Source of the DNA: JAJTFW01 sp046049215
GTDB lineage: Bacteria; Bacteroidota; Bacteroidia; AKYH767-A; OLB10
Direction of reading: 5' to 3'
DNA length: 14,187 bases
NCBI GenBank assembly: GCA_046049215.1
Contig: JBJOER010000020.1
Coordinates: forward strand, 1-14,187
The notes below the pieces were generated by a model that saw only the letters and a list, made by a program, of their open reading frames with translations, did not search any database and was not told the origin of the DNA. This document shows positions 1-6,775 of this stretch, in pieces. A program made the position numbers and the translations under genes. Positions within the stretch are counted from its first letter, which is position 1. Each line of letters begins with the position of its first letter.

Positions 1-238
1 TCTCTTTTTGAGTGCCGCGGGCTCCGGCACCGCGTCCTTTTTTGGATGGTTCGGCTTTTTCGGCGACTTCTATCCCTAAATCGGTGAAATTGATTTCGGG
101 GTGTTGTGCCTGATGGTCGATGATCTTGTAAATCAGATCCTGTTTTTTCAGGTTCTCTATGCCGTCGACGCGCATTTTCCGGGCGATTTCTTTCAGCTCC
201 GGCAATAATTTTTCATTCAGTTCGATGATGTCAAACAT
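1..238 (-). CDS. rho: Transcription termination factor Rho, N-terminal 79 residues (partial)
   Basis: This is the 5' end of a minus-strand gene that runs off the left edge of the window. The visible protein starts MFDIIELNEKLLPELKEIAR, followed by KKQDLIYKIIDHQ at about residues 31-43. This is the Rho N-terminal helical domain as found in Bacteroidota. From about residue 63 the chain turns basic and glycine-rich (KKGRGAGARG), which looks like the start of the disordered insertion that Rho proteins of this phylum carry between the N-terminal helices and the RNA-binding domain. Rho is a hexameric RNA helicase that ends transcription. The RNA-binding and ATPase domains lie outside the window, so only the N-terminus supports the call. 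The ATG at 236-238 is chosen because the conserved sequence begins there. A good promoter lies about 160 bp upstream, which implies a long leader. Confidence 0.9.
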   Translation of the reverse strand, partial: MFDIIELNEKLLPELKEIARKMRVDGIENLKKQDLIYKIIDHQAQHPEINFTDLGIEVAEKAEPSKKGRGAGARGTQKE

Positions 239-316
239 GTCAGATTCAAGGATACGTGGCTAAGTTGAGTTGCAACAGGGTTAAAGCCTTTGGAAGGCAG
301 GAAATAACGAAATGAG

Positions 317-324
317 TAGGTTTG
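317..324 (+). promoter_or_regulatory. Candidate -7 element TAGGTTTG toward the DUF4293 gene
   Basis: TAGGTTTG matches TAnnTTTG exactly. A TTTG at 289-292 is a possible -33 element, but the gap of 24 bases is longer than usual, so the call is weak. Transcripts from here would leave a leader of about 170 nt before the DUF4293 start and would be antisense to part of the rho leader. Confidence 0.3.
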
Positions 325-330
325 GGAATT

Positions 331-348
331 CGGGTAAACGATTACCCG
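331..348. promoter_or_regulatory. Perfect hairpin in the predicted rho leader
   Basis: CGGGTAA at 331-337 and TTACCCG at 342-348 form a perfect 7-bp inverted repeat with a 4-base loop. It lies between the predicted rho transcription start and the rho start codon, so it would fold in the rho leader RNA. No run of T follows it in the rho direction, so it does not look like a simple terminator. It could also be a protein-binding site. Confidence 0.4.
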
Positions 349-398
349 GAAACATGCTTAAGAAAGAAGCGGAAAATGCCTCTGCTTATTGCTTGTTA

Positions 399-430
399 CA
401 AAAGTAGGTCTTTTTCATCCAATATGCAAA
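399..430 (-). promoter_or_regulatory. Probable rho promoter (TTTG-N20-TACTTTTG)
   Basis: Read on the minus strand, TTTG at 430-427 is followed after exactly 20 bases by TACTTTTG at 406-399. This fits the Bacteroidota primary sigma factor consensus TTTG / TAnnTTTG with the usual spacing. Transcription would start near 392, giving rho a leader of roughly 155 nt. It is the best-matching promoter in the window. Confidence 0.65.
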
Positions 431-500
431 TTCATCATCATCTCGCCTCTTTTTTTATCAACAGGGCTTTCCCACATTTGCAGTGAAACTTCAGTTTGCC

Positions 501-983
501 ATGATTCAGCGAATCCAAAGCGTTTACCTCATCCTTGTCGCCCTTTGCGGATTGGGCCTTTATTTCTTTCCTGTGGTCAGCCTGGTTCCTGAAACCGCGT
601 CGGTGGATCCTTCAGTGTACCATTTCAATGCCCTGCAAGTTGATCGCATCAGCAATGGAGCATCCGAGTTGTTGGTCCGTCCATGGCCTATTTTGGTACT
701 GAACGCATTGCTTGTGTCCGGTTCTGTATTTATCATTCTGCAATACCGTAACAGAAAGCAACAGATCCGTTTTACCCATGTGCTATTCTTGGCTGTCCTT
801 GTCGAGCTTGTGCTTATTCTATTCGATGCCGAATCATTGAAGTCGACTTCAGGAATGGGGCATATGCTATCCTTCAATGTTTGGAGTGCCTTGCCGTTAT
901 TGATGCTTGTTTTTACAAGACTGGCCCTGGCGGCCATCAAGCGTGACGAAGCATTGGTGCGTTCAGCCGACCGGCTTCGTTGA
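501..983 (+). CDS. DUF4293 family membrane protein (160 aa)
   Basis: The protein begins MIQRIQSVYLILVAL, the characteristic start of DUF4293, a family found in Bacteroidota and of unknown function. Four hydrophobic segments are visible at about residues 7-27, 62-81, 91-110 and 124-145, so it is a small four-helix inner-membrane protein. The ATG at 501 is preferred over a GTG 18 bases upstream because the family sequence starts at MIQR. From memory, genes of this family often sit beside rho, as here, on the opposite strand. The last 21 bases overlap the 3' end of the convergent phosphoesterase gene. No catalytic motif is visible and no function can be assigned. Confidence 0.85.
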   Translation: MIQRIQSVYLILVALCGLGLYFFPVVSLVPETASVDPSVYHFNALQVDRISNGASELLVRPWPILVLNALLVSGSVFIILQYRNRKQQIRFTHVLFLAVLVELVLILFDAESLKSTSGMGHMLSFNVWSALPLLMLVFTRLALAAIKRDEALVRSADRLR

Positions 984-1481
984 CCCCGATCGGGGTCCAA
1001 GCTCCACCACTTCCATGTCGCGGAGGCTGCCTCTATCAATCGAAAATTGAACTACGGTACGCACGCTATGAAATCCCGATTTCCCGGCTGCTCCGGGATT
1101 GATGTGGAAGTGCCCCGTTCGGTTATCCTTTTTGACAACAAGGATGTGGCTATGCCCACAGATCAATAAATTGGGTTTGTGCTGCTCGATAAGTGCTTTT
1201 GTTTGGGGAGTGTATTTTCCGAATGCGCCGGCGATGTGTATCATCATGACTTTCATGCCTTCGCAATTGAAAGCAAGATGCTCGGGGCACATCAATCTCA
1301 ATTCATGGCCGTCGATGTTTCCGTAAACTGCGCGGGTGAGCTTCACCTTCCGGAGCTTGTCAAGGATTTCCGGTGTCCCGATATCGCCTGCATGCCACAC
1401 TTCATCCGTCTGCGAGGCACGTTCAATTATCCTTTCATCGAGATACCCATGGGTATCGGAAAGCAACAGTATTTTCCTCAT
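963..1481 (-). CDS. YfcE/MJ0936-type metallophosphoesterase (172 aa)
   Basis: A calcineurin-like phosphoesterase of the small YfcE type. The two-metal motifs are present in order: D9-x-H11 (LLSDTHG), G32-D33 (HAGDIG), G54-N55-x-D57 (YGNIDG), H82 (MIHIAG, usually THG) and G109-H110-S-H112 (ICGHSH). Family members hydrolyse phosphodiesters or phosphomonoesters in the cytoplasm; the natural substrate here is unknown. The length of 172 residues is normal. The start at 1481 (MRKILLLSDTHG) is chosen because the reading frame upstream, to 1586, would run into the batE gene and adds unrelated sequence. It lies 19 bp after batE and is probably the last gene of the minus-strand operon. Its 3' end overlaps the convergent DUF4293 gene by 21 bases. 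Confidence 0.88.
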   Translation of the reverse strand: MRKILLLSDTHGYLDERIIERASQTDEVWHAGDIGTPEILDKLRKVKLTRAVYGNIDGHELRLMCPEHLAFNCEGMKVMMIHIAGAFGKYTPQTKALIEQHKPNLLICGHSHILVVKKDNRTGHFHINPGAAGKSGFHSVRTVVQFSIDRGSLRDMEVVELGPRSGSTKPVG

Positions 1482-1500
1482 TTGATCCGGAAACGGTGGT

Positions 1501-2265
1501 TCAAATGATGCCAACCTTTCCGGTTTCAATCCATCCCTGGTTTCCGTTGGCGATTCGGATCTCCATCCAGCCCTCTGTTTGTTCAATCACTTCTACCCGC
1601 GTTCCCTCGTGGAGCATGAATAGGGTGGTGCCTTTTGAATCGGGGGTGCTTTTTATACTGGCATTGGCATCAATCACGATGGCCAAATCTTCGCCATACT
1701 GCTCTTGATCGGCTTTGTAAGCAATCAGGTAGACAAGCATAGCCAGGCCCAGTATACCCAGCATGGAAAGAAAACTGTTTCGTTTCAAATTCACAGTGTT
1801 GGCGAACAAATAGACCATCCCCAATCCTGCGGTACACCACAACAGGAAAATCGCAATGGACGCCCATGTGTCCGGTGCCATCAGAAGGAGCAGGTCCTGA
1901 ATCCATTGTTCATGAATAAGCAAAGGGATGGGTTCAACTTTGTCGACCGTAGTGGAGTAGGCCATCTTCAGGTTAAAACGGATATCCTCGTCGGCGGGGT
2001 TGAGTCGCTTAGCCCTTTCGTAGTGTAAAATGGCTTCTCCTAGTTTTCCTTGCTTGAAGCAGGTGTTACCGAGATTGAATTCAACGGCCTCCGATTGGAT
2101 TCCGGAATTCGCAATCCGGGCATAGGCTTCCTCCGCATCGGAATATTTTTTTTCGCGATAGGCGGCATTCCCTTTTTCGAAAAGTATGGTCGACTCCTCA
2201 TTCGTCAAGCCCCAAGCCAGGGTATGAATGATGGAAAAGAGAAGGGTATACAGAAGCGTCCTCAT
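1501..2265 (-). CDS. batE: BatE-like TPR / SH3 membrane protein (254 aa)
   Basis: The domain order is that of BatE: an N-terminal hydrophobic segment at about residues 2-20, two tetratricopeptide repeats at about 24-56 and 60-94 (for example EFNLGNTCFKQGKLGEAILH), two transmembrane helices at about 133-155 and 164-184, and a C-terminal bacterial SH3-like domain at about 195-252 ending in GWMEIRIANGNQGWIETGKV. BatE is one of the Bat proteins, named for Bacteroides aerotolerance; they are thought to form a cell-envelope complex with the AAA+ ATPase MoxR, but the molecular role is not settled. The start codon overlaps the batD stop by 4 bases (2262-2265), indicating translational coupling. It is followed after 19 bp by the phosphoesterase gene. 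Confidence 0.85.
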   Translation of the reverse strand: MRTLLYTLLFSIIHTLAWGLTNEESTILFEKGNAAYREKKYSDAEEAYARIANSGIQSEAVEFNLGNTCFKQGKLGEAILHYERAKRLNPADEDIRFNLKMAYSTTVDKVEPIPLLIHEQWIQDLLLLMAPDTWASIAIFLLWCTAGLGMVYLFANTVNLKRNSFLSMLGILGLAMLVYLIAYKADQEQYGEDLAIVIDANASIKSTPDSKGTTLFMLHEGTRVEVIEQTEGWMEIRIANGNQGWIETGKVGII

Positions 2266-4127
2266 GCCTTGATTTCGGTTTCGATGCCTTTGATGACCTC
2301 TTCGGCGCGGTTATACACCACTTGTTTGTCAATGCCCGCAGTACTTCCTGCATATCGTGCCAGGTCGCAGTCGTCCAAAACACGGATGAATGGCTCGGTC
2401 AACGCCTCGGCGACACCTCTCTCGGTAAACACCAACTGAATTCGGTCCTTACTGAGCTCGGCCATCGGCACGGAGAACCTGTCGGAGAAATACCCCCATA
2501 GTGCTCGTTGTACTTCTTCGTAAAAGTCAGATTCCTTGCCGGTTTGGAGCAGTTTGCGCGCTTGCGAAAGTCGTTTTTTAGCGGCATTACCTGCATTTCG
2601 AATCCGCAGGGCGGTCATATTGCCTAAGCGGGCTCGTTGTTGTTTTTGCCAAATGGCGGCGCCTGTGAATGCAGCAATTGGAACAACGGTCAACAGGTAA
2701 AACCAAAGAGAATTGAAAAATCGACCATGACCGGTTTTGAATTCAGGATTCGAAATCCGGATGTAGCGGATGTCCTGTCCGATTAACTTGACGTCGCTTC
2801 TTCCTCCACCACCCGGTATGGAAACGGTCGATTTCTGTCCTTTGTCCGGAGCTACTTTGAAACGGAAAGGTCCGGCGGTCTGACTGACGTACTTTTTCTT
2901 CGCAAGGTCAAAATGACTGAAGGTGATGGCAGGAATTTCAAATTCACCATCGGTGCGGGGGATGATGAGGTATTCCGCGGACTTGCTGCCGAATACGCCA
3001 CCGGTTCCTGCTTTGAATGACTCGTTGAGTTTCGGATCGTATGTCTCCAGGTCTCCGGGGAGTTCGGGCTCGGGCAGGTCGGCAAGCTTCAGGTTGCCGT
3101 TGCCGGAAATCTTTAATTTAAGGGTGACCGATTCGTTTACTTTGGTGTCTTTACGGTCTAAACTTGCTTCAAATCGAAAATTGCCCACGGCCGAAGTGAA
3201 TCCGGGAGGAGCGTTGCCCGGAAGTTCCAGCACCTTGATTTTTACAGGAGCGCTGCTGAATGCCTGCTTCACATCACGTACTCCGCCCATACCAAAAAAA
3301 GGGTCGTCGAAAATACTGAAGGGGTCTCGTGATCGTTGGTTGTTCACTTTTACCCTCACCAGGCATTCTACATCCATAGGGTCTATGGTCAGGATTCCGC
3401 TTTGCTGGGGAAACAGCACCAGCTTTTTGATGTCCCACACCGTATATCGTTGCCCATCGATGACCTCCGTCGAGCGGTCGAGGGTTTGGGGCATGGGGAT
3501 GTCCTGATTCCAAAATCCATTCAACGCTGGCATTTTAGGAATTGCGAAATCCATGACGCTGAGGTTACTGTAGAGTCGAAAGGTGACCAGAATTCCTTCT
3601 CCCTTAAGACAAGTGCTTTTGCCCGGAATGGCACGAACAAATAAATTTTTACTGCTGATGACGGGCTCGGATCCGTCACGCTGCGAGGTGCCCCCGGATC
3701 CACCTTGCTGGGGCGAGCCTTTGGTGACCGACATCTGAACCTCATTGGAAGCAATCCGCTTCCCTTCAAAGTCGATACTTGCGGGTGGAATTTTGTAAAC
3801 ACCCGGGTTCTTGCCGCTTAGGAAATAAGTGAAGCTGATGGATTGGGAAAAATTACCATTGACGAACTGCATGTTCGTACTCTGGCTCGGCCCTCCAAGC
3901 AGGTTGAAGTCTTTGAGGTCCGGTCCCTGGAAGGCTCGTCCGCTTCCGTTGAAGGTGTAGGTGAGCTGGAACTGCTCACCCTGGGCGACCGAGCTTTTGT
4001 TGGCTGTGGCAGCCAGGAAAGGAGTTTGAGCGGTTGCAATGCCGGATAAAAACAGTTGAAGGAACAACAGCGCGACACCCCTGGAGAGGTGTTTGCAGGT
4101 CAGATAACGGAATGCGATTTGTCGCAT
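2262..4127 (-). CDS. batD: BatD-like protein (621 aa)
   Basis: A full-length BatD (oxygen tolerance family). A signal peptide covers about residues 1-33, ending ...SGIATAQ. A long periplasmic part of several beta-sandwich domains follows, including the family-typical start ANKSSVAQGEQFQLTYTFNG at about 42-61. A glycine/serine-rich stretch near 140-150 separates the first two domains. A single transmembrane helix lies at about 468-488 (FYLLTVVPIAAFTGAAIW), followed by a basic cytoplasmic tail of about 130 residues with helical segments. In Bacteroidota, batD normally follows moxR, batA, batB and batC. Here the upstream neighbour is a phosphoribosyltransferase, so the cluster is split. The gene overlaps batE by 4 bases. 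The 70-bp upstream gap carries a perfect inverted repeat. Confidence 0.87.
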   Translation of the reverse strand: MRQIAFRYLTCKHLSRGVALLFLQLFLSGIATAQTPFLAATANKSSVAQGEQFQLTYTFNGSGRAFQGPDLKDFNLLGGPSQSTNMQFVNGNFSQSISFTYFLSGKNPGVYKIPPASIDFEGKRIASNEVQMSVTKGSPQQGGSGGTSQRDGSEPVISSKNLFVRAIPGKSTCLKGEGILVTFRLYSNLSVMDFAIPKMPALNGFWNQDIPMPQTLDRSTEVIDGQRYTVWDIKKLVLFPQQSGILTIDPMDVECLVRVKVNNQRSRDPFSIFDDPFFGMGGVRDVKQAFSSAPVKIKVLELPGNAPPGFTSAVGNFRFEASLDRKDTKVNESVTLKLKISGNGNLKLADLPEPELPGDLETYDPKLNESFKAGTGGVFGSKSAEYLIIPRTDGEFEIPAITFSHFDLAKKKYVSQTAGPFRFKVAPDKGQKSTVSIPGGGGRSDVKLIGQDIRYIRISNPEFKTGHGRFFNSLWFYLLTVVPIAAFTGAAIWQKQQRARLGNMTALRIRNAGNAAKKRLSQARKLLQTGKESDFYEEVQRALWGYFSDRFSVPMAELSKDRIQLVFTERGVAEALTEPFIRVLDDCDLARYAGSTAGIDKQVVYNRAEEVIKGIETEIKA

Positions 4128-4148
4128 AGTTCAAGATGAACACAAAGT

Positions 4149-4173
4149 AAACGCTTTAGGCATCAAAGCGTTT
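4149..4173. repeat. Perfect 9-bp inverted repeat upstream of batD
   Basis: AAACGCTTT at 4149-4157 and AAAGCGTTT at 4165-4173 form a perfect 9-bp inverted repeat with a 7-base centre (AGGCATC). It lies between the phosphoribosyltransferase stop and the batD start. In the reading direction the right arm is followed by ACTTTGTG, only a weak T-rich stretch, so it may be a leaky terminator, an mRNA processing hairpin or an operator. Next to it, ATTAAC occurs twice with an 11-base period (4178-4183, 4189-4194). Confidence 0.5.
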
Positions 4174-4197
4174 CGAGATTAACACATCATTAACGGG

Positions 4198-4704
4198 TTA
4201 TTCGAGGTAAACGGCTTCCGCTCCCTGACTAAAATCGACCCGGATATGGTCCTGCAGAGTGGTGCTGAGGGTGATCCCTACAAAATCGGCCTCGACAGGG
4301 TAACGTTTGTGGTCGCGGTCAACCAAGAGCACGGTTCTGATTTTCAGTATATCGGCATCAAGGAAAGGACGAAGGCTGTAGATGAGGGTTTTGCCTGAGT
4401 TGAGCACATCGTCAACCACGATGACCACTTTGTCTTTCAATTCCTCGTGTTGCTGTTCAGGGATCAAGGTGATCTGCGTGGGATTTTCCTTGTTCACATG
4501 GATTTCGATAAGCTTCACCTCCAACTTGCAAATACGGTTGAGGCTTTCAGCTATTCGCCGAGCAAATGTCAGTCCACTTTTGGCAATACCGGCCACGATA
4601 ACCGAATGTTGATCGAAATTGTCTTCGTAAATCTGATAAGCGAGGCGGTCTATCCTTTGCTGGATTTGCAAAGCGTTCAAAAGAAGAGTCGGAGAGGATG
4701 GCAT
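4198..4704 (-). CDS. PyrR-like phosphoribosyltransferase (168 aa)
   Basis: A type I phosphoribosyltransferase. The PRPP-binding loop VVIVVDDVLNSGKTL is at residues 93-107. The C-terminal part, LLVDRDHKRYPVEADFVG at about 126-143, matches the pattern LVDRGHRELPIRADYVG of PyrR, so it is closer to PyrR than to hypoxanthine phosphoribosyltransferase. In Bacillus, PyrR binds pyr-operon mRNA and has weak uracil phosphoribosyltransferase activity. No pyr operon or attenuator is seen here, so a regulatory role cannot be claimed; the protein may use another base. It lies 11 bp after the NlpC/P60 gene and 70 bp before batD, which suggests co-transcription with the upstream genes. The length is close to that of PyrR (about 180 residues). 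Confidence 0.8.
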   Translation of the reverse strand: MPSSPTLLLNALQIQQRIDRLAYQIYEDNFDQHSVIVAGIAKSGLTFARRIAESLNRICKLEVKLIEIHVNKENPTQITLIPEQQHEELKDKVVIVVDDVLNSGKTLIYSLRPFLDADILKIRTVLLVDRDHKRYPVEADFVGITLSTTLQDHIRVDFSQGAEAVYLE

Positions 4705-4715
4705 GGGCGATGAGC

Positions 4716-5282
4716 TCAGTCGGTATCGGAAATGCCCGTCAGTGAGGATTGAAATCTGCCGGCTCCGGCGAAATGTTTGCGGTAATAGGCTTCATTCAGA
4801 TCGCTGATGATGACTCCTCTGGAGGTGCTTGAGTGTACGAATTTTCCGTTCCCAAGATACATAGCTACATGGGATATTCTTCGCTTGTAGATGCGGAAGA
4901 AGAGCAGGTCCCCTTCCCGTAGGTCGTCGGGGTCGATTTTCTCGACACGCTGGTACAGCTCGCCTGAATTACGGGCACCGGGATTGAATCCGTAAACCCT
5001 GCTGCAGAGAAGGTGAACCAGGCCCGAGCAATCGATCCCTTTGTCGCCGTTTCCGGCGAAACGATAGGGAGTGCCAAGCCAGTTAACGATGGTGTCGTAA
5101 AGTTCAAGCCTTGAGTCTTCAGCGAGGGGGAAGCCGACATATTGTTCCAGATATTCTCGGTGAAAGGAATTTGCGGAGGCTTCAGCATCCTGTTCGGCGA
5201 TCTGCATTCCCGGTTGAGCTTGGCAGAACGAGGGAATGGCCGTCGCGAAAAGGAAAATAATCAGTTTAAAACGCAAAATCAT
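4716..5282 (-). CDS. Secreted NlpC/P60 (C40) peptidoglycan peptidase (188 aa)
   Basis: An N-terminal signal peptide covers about residues 1-23 (hydrophobic LIIFLFATAIPSF). The cysteine at residue 20 is not in a good lipobox, so cleavage by signal peptidase I after the QAQ region seems likelier than lipidation. The NlpC/P60 domain occupies about 58-178. The catalytic triad is visible: C85 in GIDCSGLVH, H138 in ISHVAMYLGNG, and H150 in KFVHSSTSRGV. Enzymes of this type (Spr/MepS) cut peptide bonds in peptidoglycan stem peptides or crosslinks in the periplasm. No separate SH3 or LysM targeting domain is present. It lies 21 bp after the methyltransferase gene and 11 bp before the phosphoribosyltransferase, within the envelope-related block. 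Confidence 0.88.
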   Translation of the reverse strand: MILRFKLIIFLFATAIPSFCQAQPGMQIAEQDAEASANSFHREYLEQYVGFPLAEDSRLELYDTIVNWLGTPYRFAGNGDKGIDCSGLVHLLCSRVYGFNPGARNSGELYQRVEKIDPDDLREGDLLFFRIYKRRISHVAMYLGNGKFVHSSTSRGVIISDLNEAYYRKHFAGAGRFQSSLTGISDTD

Positions 5283-5303
5283 ACGGCAAAAATACCCAAT
5301 TCC

Positions 5304-5891
5304 TCAGGAATGGGGTGTGATTTCGATGAAGAGCTCGCGACCTGCTCTTGGAGGTATGGATTCTGTACAGGGTTCCAGGTGTTCAATGTTGAATGTGGGT
5401 TCAAACAGCATCCGGTATTCCTCAACGGTTCCTCCGAACGGGGGACCGCTCTCCGTGAATTCAACTCCAAACAGGAGGCCTGCCATTCGGCCTTCGGGAG
5501 CAAGAATATCCTTTAAATGCCTGGCGTATTCAGTTCGCAAGGCCGGATCAAGGGCGCAGAAAAATGTTTGCTCAACGACCAGGTCGTAACGCTCATGGTG
5601 CTTGAAAAAATCACCTTTTAGCAGATTGGCTACAGGGAATTGCGGATTCTTCTCCTGAAATCGGCGAAGGGGGAATTCAGCAATATCAAGCAAGAATACA
5701 TTTTTGAACCCCGCCTCGTGTAACCAAGCCGCTTCGTGTGCGTTCCCACAGCCCGGTATCAGGATCCTGAGGCTCCGGTCGGGTAGTTTTTCAAAGTAAT
5801 GGACAAGGGCGGGGGAGGGGTGTCCGATATCCCAACCGGTTTGTCCTAGTTCGTATCGCTGTTGCCAGTAAGATTCATCCAGCTTGTTCAT
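5304..5891 (-). CDS. TPMT-family SAM-dependent methyltransferase (195 aa)
   Basis: The sequence has the features of the thiopurine methyltransferase (TPMT) fold family. An N-terminal segment carries W10 and W20 (YWQQRYELGQTGWDIGHPSP). The SAM-binding motif I is ILIPGCGNAHEAAWL at residues 43-57, followed by an acidic residue after the second strand (FLLDIAEFPL, D69). A motif near 103-115 (YDLVVEQTFFCALDP) is typical of the family, as is the C-terminal GPPFGG at 149-154. Family members methylate sulfur, selenium or tellurium compounds, or halides; the substrate here cannot be read from sequence. Only 5 bp separate it from the upstream lipid kinase gene, so they are surely co-transcribed. Why a small-molecule methyltransferase sits among envelope genes is unclear. 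Confidence 0.85.
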   Translation of the reverse strand: MNKLDESYWQQRYELGQTGWDIGHPSPALVHYFEKLPDRSLRILIPGCGNAHEAAWLHEAGFKNVFLLDIAEFPLRRFQEKNPQFPVANLLKGDFFKHHERYDLVVEQTFFCALDPALRTEYARHLKDILAPEGRMAGLLFGVEFTESGPPFGGTVEEYRMLFEPTFNIEHLEPCTESIPPRAGRELFIEITPHS

Positions 5892-5896
5892 CGACT

Positions 5897-6775
5897 TTAA
5901 GTTCCGGGTTGGAGAATGGTCAGGGATGCCGGTTTGACTTCGATTTGGATTTGCCGGACAGGCTCCTTCGCCTCACCGTCCACATGATAATGCACCAATC
6001 GGTCCATCTCTCCTTTGACGGATGAACAACTCAGGAATTCCACATCGAGGCTGTTTTTCAGTGTGCCACGAAAGAGACGAAAGAAAAGTCCGGGTATGCG
6101 GTGCAGGGGAGGACGCTTCACCAGAACAATGTCTACCTTGCCGTCAGCGATGTCTGCATCCGGAGCGATGATGGCGGCATTGCCGAATTCCCTGGAATTG
6201 GCTACGACCAACATATGGGCCTCCCTTTCCATTTTATTTCCATCGATTTCCAGCCGAAAGCGAATGCTGGCAAACTTGAACAATTCACGGATCGCAATCC
6301 GGGTGTAAGTGCTCAGTCCACGATGACCCGAATGGTTGAATTGCCAAGCCACATGTCCGTCGAAGCCGAATCCCGACACATTGATTCCCGGATTACCGTT
6401 GATCAATAGTGTGTCGATTTTTCGGCTGCCAGAGCAGGCGATCTGTGTCATCGCCTTCATCGGGTTCATTGAATAACCCAATTGCCTGGCGAAGCCATTG
6501 CCGGATCCGGAAGCAATGATGCCCAGGGCAACCGATGTGCCGATCAACCCGGAGGCGACTTCGTTCACGGTACCATCACCCCCGGCAGCAACTACCGCAT
6601 CGTACCCTTCTACGCAGGCCTTCCGGGCCAGTGCCAAAGCATGACCACTTCCCTCTGTCAACACCATGTCGACAAGGTAGGTCTTGTGCAAAGGGCTTTT
6701 GCCGGCGGACTCGAGCAACCGAGGGGCAAAGCCTTTTCCGGCAATCGGATTGATGACCACCAGCAGTTTTTTCAT
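5897..6775 (-). CDS. YegS/DgkB-type lipid (diacylglycerol) kinase (292 aa)
   Basis: A soluble, NAD-kinase-fold lipid kinase. It starts with NPIAGKG at residues 9-15, has the signature AAGGDGTVNEVASGL at 63-77 (GGDGT nucleotide loop) and IASGSGNGFARQLG at 87-100, followed by the C-terminal beta-sandwich half with VNISGFGFDG-like sequence near 130-140. Such enzymes phosphorylate diacylglycerol or related lipids at the inner membrane surface. Its start codon overlaps the stop of the upstream phosphoglycerol-transferase-like gene by 4 bases (6772-6775). That enzyme class releases diacylglycerol from phosphatidylglycerol, so recycling it to phosphatidic acid is the natural guess. The alternative is a sphingoid-base or other lipid substrate, since many Bacteroidota make sphingolipids. 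The length is normal. Confidence 0.86.
   Translation of the reverse strand: MKKLLVVINPIAGKGFAPRLLESAGKSPLHKTYLVDMVLTEGSGHALALARKACVEGYDAVVAAGGDGTVNEVASGLIGTSVALGIIASGSGNGFARQLGYSMNPMKAMTQIACSGSRKIDTLLINGNPGINVSGFGFDGHVAWQFNHSGHRGLSTYTRIAIRELFKFASIRFRLEIDGNKMEREAHMLVVANSREFGNAAIIAPDADIADGKVDIVLVKRPPLHRIPGLFFRLFRGTLKNSLDVEFLSCSSVKGEMDRLVHYHVDGEAKEPVRQIQIEVKPASLTILQPGT

Noticed and set aside
560..1039. Minus-strand open reading frame of 159 aa
   Set aside because: It is antisense to the DUF4293 gene, lacks domain signatures, and its serine/arginine-rich composition is typical of a shadow frame.
2923..3507. Long open reading frame on the plus strand (194 aa)
   Set aside because: It lies wholly inside batD on the other strand, has no recognisable domain, and is explained by the codon use of batD.
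4198..4704. Hypoxanthine phosphoribosyltransferase (hpt)
   Set aside because: The PRPP loop is shared, but the region after it follows the PyrR pattern (LVDRDHKRYPVEADFVG) rather than that of hypoxanthine enzymes.
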